The notes below the pieces were generated by a model, which worked only from the letters and a program-made list of their open reading frames with translations, searched no databases and was not told the origin of the DNA. From DAOTXL01 sp034434895 (GTDB lineage: Bacteria; Chloroflexota; Anaerolineae; JAAYZQ01), in assembly GCA_034434895.1 (NCBI GenBank), contig DAOTYI010000175.1, positions 1 through 7,635 of the forward strand: DNA of 7,635 nt, in the 5' to 3' direction. Each line of letters starts with the position of its first letter. Positions within the stretch are counted from its first letter, which is position 1. Below are positions 6,364-7,635 of the stretch, one piece after another. Made by a program: the position numbers and the translations under genes.

Positions 6364-7550
6364 CGGCGGTGGGCCTCCACCAGCTCCTCCACGGCGGCGA
6401 TGACCCGCTCCACGTCGGCATCGCTCAGGCGCGGGTAGCAGGGCAGTGAGAGGGCCGAGCCAAAGACCGCCTCGGTGACGGGGAATCGGTCCGGCTGCCA
6501 GCCGAACCGCTGCCGATACCAGGTAAAGTGATAGACCGGGATAAAGTGGACCGACGCGCCGATGCCCCGCGCCTTCAACTCTTCGAAAAAGCGGTCGCGG
6601 CCGATGCGCAGCCGTGCCAGGTTCAGGCGCAGGATGTAGAGGTGGTGGGCGTGTCGGTCGCCGGGCCGGGCCGCCGGCGCCGGGATCAGCTCCGGCAACC
6701 GGGAAAAGGCGGCGGTGTAGCGGGCCGCGATTTCCGCCCGGCGGGCCAGGTTGCGCTCCAGTTTGCCCAGTTGCACCAGACCGATGGCCGCCTGGAGGTC
6801 GGTCATGTTGGCCTTGAAACCGGGCAGGAGCACGTCGTAGCGCCACGATCCTTCGGCGGTGTAGCGTTTCCAGGCATCGCGGCTGAAGCCGTGCAGGTGC
6901 CAGAGGCGTGCCCGCTCGATAAACTCCCCATCCTCCGAGGTCAGCATCCCCCCTTCGGCGGTGGTCAGGTTCTTGGTGGCGTAGAAGCTAAAGGCGGTGG
7001 CGTCACCCAGGCTGCCCACCATCCGACCGCCGACCTGCGCGCCGACCGCATGGGCTGCATCCTCCAGCAGTTTCAGGCGGTGAGACCGGGCCAGCTCCAG
7101 CAGCCTCTCCATCCGGCAGGGCAGCCCTGCCAGGTGGACCGGCAACAGCACCCGGGTGCGGGGGGTGATCGTTTCGGCCACCCGCTCCGGGTCCAGGTTA
7201 TAGTCGTCGGGCGAAACGTCGGCCAGGACCGGCGTGGCCCCCAGGTGGACGATGACATGCAGGGTGGAACAGAAGGTGAGGGGAGAGACGATCACCTCAT
7301 CGCCGGGGCCGATGCCCCACGCAGCCAGGGCCACCTGCATCGCCGCCGTGCATGAGTTCAGGGCCAGGGCGTGGCCGGCCCCCACATAATCGGCGAAACG
7401 TCGCTCGAACTCTTGTGTGCGCGGCCCGGTGGTGATCCAGCCGGAGCGCAGCACCTCGGCCACGGCGGCGATCTCTTCCTCGCCGATGTCTGGCCGGTCG
7501 AATGGGATGAAGGGTTGACGATTGGCGATTGACGATTGATGATTGCCCAT
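6360..7550 (-). CDS. DegT/DnrJ/EryC1-family PLP-dependent sugar aminotransferase
   Basis: Cytoplasmic fold-type I aminotransferase, 396 aa, normal length for the family. It transfers an amino group, usually from glutamate, to a keto sugar nucleotide. Homology begins at IPFDRPDIGEEEI (15-27), then SGWITTGP (36-43), NSCTAAMQVAL (65-75, phosphate binding), EDAAHAVGA (163-171, D164 for the pyridine nitrogen), FYATKNLTTAEGGM (189-202, K193 forming the Schiff base) and PGFKANMTDLQAAIGL (243-258). These are shared with PglE, ArnB and related 4-aminotransferases. Because it is coupled to a 4,6-dehydratase, the likely substrate is the dehydratase's UDP-4-keto-6-deoxy-HexNAc; a GDP-sugar (perosamine-type) role is less likely but not excluded. 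An in-frame TGA lies two codons upstream of ATG 7550-7548, and no ATG, GTG or TTG follows before the conserved region, so this start is forced. AAAGGGG lies 7 bases upstream. The first residues (NHQSSIANRQ) come from a heptamer repeat and are not expected to be functional. Confidence 0.93.
   Translation of the reverse strand: MGNHQSSIANRQPFIPFDRPDIGEEEIAAVAEVLRSGWITTGPRTQEFERRFADYVGAGHALALNSCTAAMQVALAAWGIGPGDEVIVSPLTFCSTLHVIVHLGATPVLADVSPDDYNLDPERVAETITPRTRVLLPVHLAGLPCRMERLLELARSHRLKLLEDAAHAVGAQVGGRMVGSLGDATAFSFYATKNLTTAEGGMLTSEDGEFIERARLWHLHGFSRDAWKRYTAEGSWRYDVLLPGFKANMTDLQAAIGLVQLGKLERNLARRAEIAARYTAAFSRLPELIPAPAARPGDRHAHHLYILRLNLARLRIGRDRFFEELKARGIGASVHFIPVYHFTWYRQRFGWQPDRFPVTEAVFGSALSLPCYPRLSDADVERVIAAVEELVEAHRR
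6374..6378 (-). promoter_or_regulatory. ribosome binding site for the PGT-dehydratase fusion
   Basis: GGAGG on the minus strand inside the last codons of the aminotransferase gene, 10 bases before ATG 6363-6361. It supports this start over the upstream in-frame ATG at 6846. With the ATGA overlap it implies translational coupling of the two genes. Confidence 0.6.
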
Positions 7551-7554
7551 TGCT
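7513..7554 (-). repeat. degenerate heptanucleotide tandem repeat over the aminotransferase start codon
   Basis: Plus-strand units are GGTTGAC, GATTGGC, GATTGAC, GATTGAT, GATTGCC and CATTGCT at 7513, 7520, 7527, 7534, 7541 and 7548. Consensus is GATTGAC (minus strand GTCAATC); units 1-5 differ from it by at most one base and unit 6 by three. Read on the minus strand the consensus has no stop in any frame and gives the same cyclic peptide VNRQSSI in all three, because 3 x 7 = 21 bases. On the plus strand GATTGAC gives TGA stops. The aminotransferase ATG (7550-7548) lies in unit 6. It recalls the short tandem heptamer repeats described in cyanobacteria and similar repeats I associate with Chloroflexota; relationship not tested. 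Confidence 0.85.
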
Positions 7555-7579
7555 CATCCCCTTTGGTCATTCGCTCGAC

Positions 7580-7608
7580 AATGTTCAGTGAACGTCAATG
7601 GCGGTCAA
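7580..7608 (-). promoter_or_regulatory. weak candidate promoter upstream of the aminotransferase
   Basis: Minus-strand TTGACC (7608-7603, 5 of 6 to the -35 consensus) is separated by 17 bases from AACATT (7585-7580, only 3 of 6 to the -10). It would place transcription about 20-25 bases before the start codon. The -10 match is poor, and the operon may well begin further right, outside the window. Confidence 0.2.
7583..7593. promoter_or_regulatory. perfect inverted repeat GTTCAGTGAAC, possible operator
   Basis: Five-base arms GTTCA and TGAAC surround a single G. The site lies about 33-43 bases before the aminotransferase start and overlaps the weak -10 candidate. Its position suits a regulator binding site, but it is short and could be chance. 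No cognate regulator gene is in the window. Confidence 0.25.
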
Positions 7609-7613
7609 GGTGG

Positions 7614-7635
7614 ACCTCACCCCATCCCCCAACCC
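7614..7635. repeat. C-rich edge sequence, possibly the start of an intergenic repeat
   Basis: The last 22 bases of the plus strand are CCTCACCCC-like with almost no G, ending at the window edge. This resembles a dispersed intergenic repeat type (CCTCACCCCCAACCCC-like) that I recall from Chloroflexota and cyanobacterial genomes. Only a fragment is visible, so the call is weak. Confidence 0.25.

Noticed and set aside
6364..6846. In-frame N-terminal extension of the PGT-dehydratase fusion by 161 codons
   Set aside because: It encodes Pro/Gly/Arg-rich sequence with no domain and overlaps the aminotransferase in another frame. The ATGA overlap and GGAGG at 6374-6378 mark the start at 6363, where PGT homology begins.
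7513..7554. Heptamer array as a CRISPR or iteron origin
   Set aside because: Units are contiguous with no spacers, so it is not CRISPR. No replication protein gene or AT-rich stretch is present to support an origin.
7358..7570. Separate small proteins starting at 7557 and 7570 with NRQS-type N-termini
   Set aside because: Beyond the heptamer repeat they are out-of-frame readings of the aminotransferase. Their ATGs are of interest only as alternative starts if repeat number changes.

Overview
The window is a GC-rich block of cell-surface polysaccharide (or glycoconjugate) genes. All five genes lie on the minus strand and read from right to left. The organism looks like a GC-rich bacterium, most plausibly a member of Chloroflexota. 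That guess rests on the style of the genes (TPR-tailed Wzy/WaaL-type membrane protein, GT2 with an HPD motif, GT-C protein) and on short intergenic repeats of a kind I associate with that phylum. No marker gene is present, so the assignment is tentative.

Layout in transcription order: (1) 7635-7551, a short upstream stretch with a weak promoter-like pair, a perfect small inverted repeat and a C-rich tail cut by the window edge; (2) 7550-6360, a DegT/DnrJ/EryC1-family PLP sugar aminotransferase whose start codon and first 12 or so codons are made of a heptanucleotide tandem repeat; (3) 6363-3886, a two-enzyme fusion of a small monotopic phosphoglycosyl transferase (PglC/WcaJ-C type) with a complete membrane-bound NDP-sugar 4,6-dehydratase (PglF/WbpM/CapD type); (4) 3889-1331, an O-antigen ligase/polymerase-like membrane protein with a TPR tail; (5) 1303-506, a GT2 glycosyltransferase of the polyprenyl-phosphate-sugar synthase-like group; (6) 509-1, the N-terminal part of a GT-C (GT39/ArnT-like) membrane glycosyltransferase cut by the left edge.

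The genes form one tight operon. Junctions 2/3 and 3/4 are ATGA overlaps and 5/6 is a GTGA overlap; only 4/5 has a gap, 27 bases, with a clear GGAGG. A coherent reading is that the dehydratase half makes a UDP-4-keto-6-deoxy-HexNAc, the aminotransferase makes the 4-amino sugar, and the PGT half loads this or a derivative as sugar-1-phosphate onto undecaprenyl phosphate. The ligase/polymerase-like protein would act on the finished lipid-linked chain outside the membrane. The GT2/GT-C pair looks like a second module in which GT2 makes a polyprenyl-phosphate sugar and the GT-C protein uses it outside. Sugar identities are inference. No flippase, acetyltransferase or chain-length regulator is in the window.

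The two most interesting points are the PGT-dehydratase fusion beside its presumed partner aminotransferase, and the heptamer repeat at the aminotransferase start. Three ATGs, one in each frame, are all open through that repeat, so repeat-number changes could switch the start codon without killing the gene.
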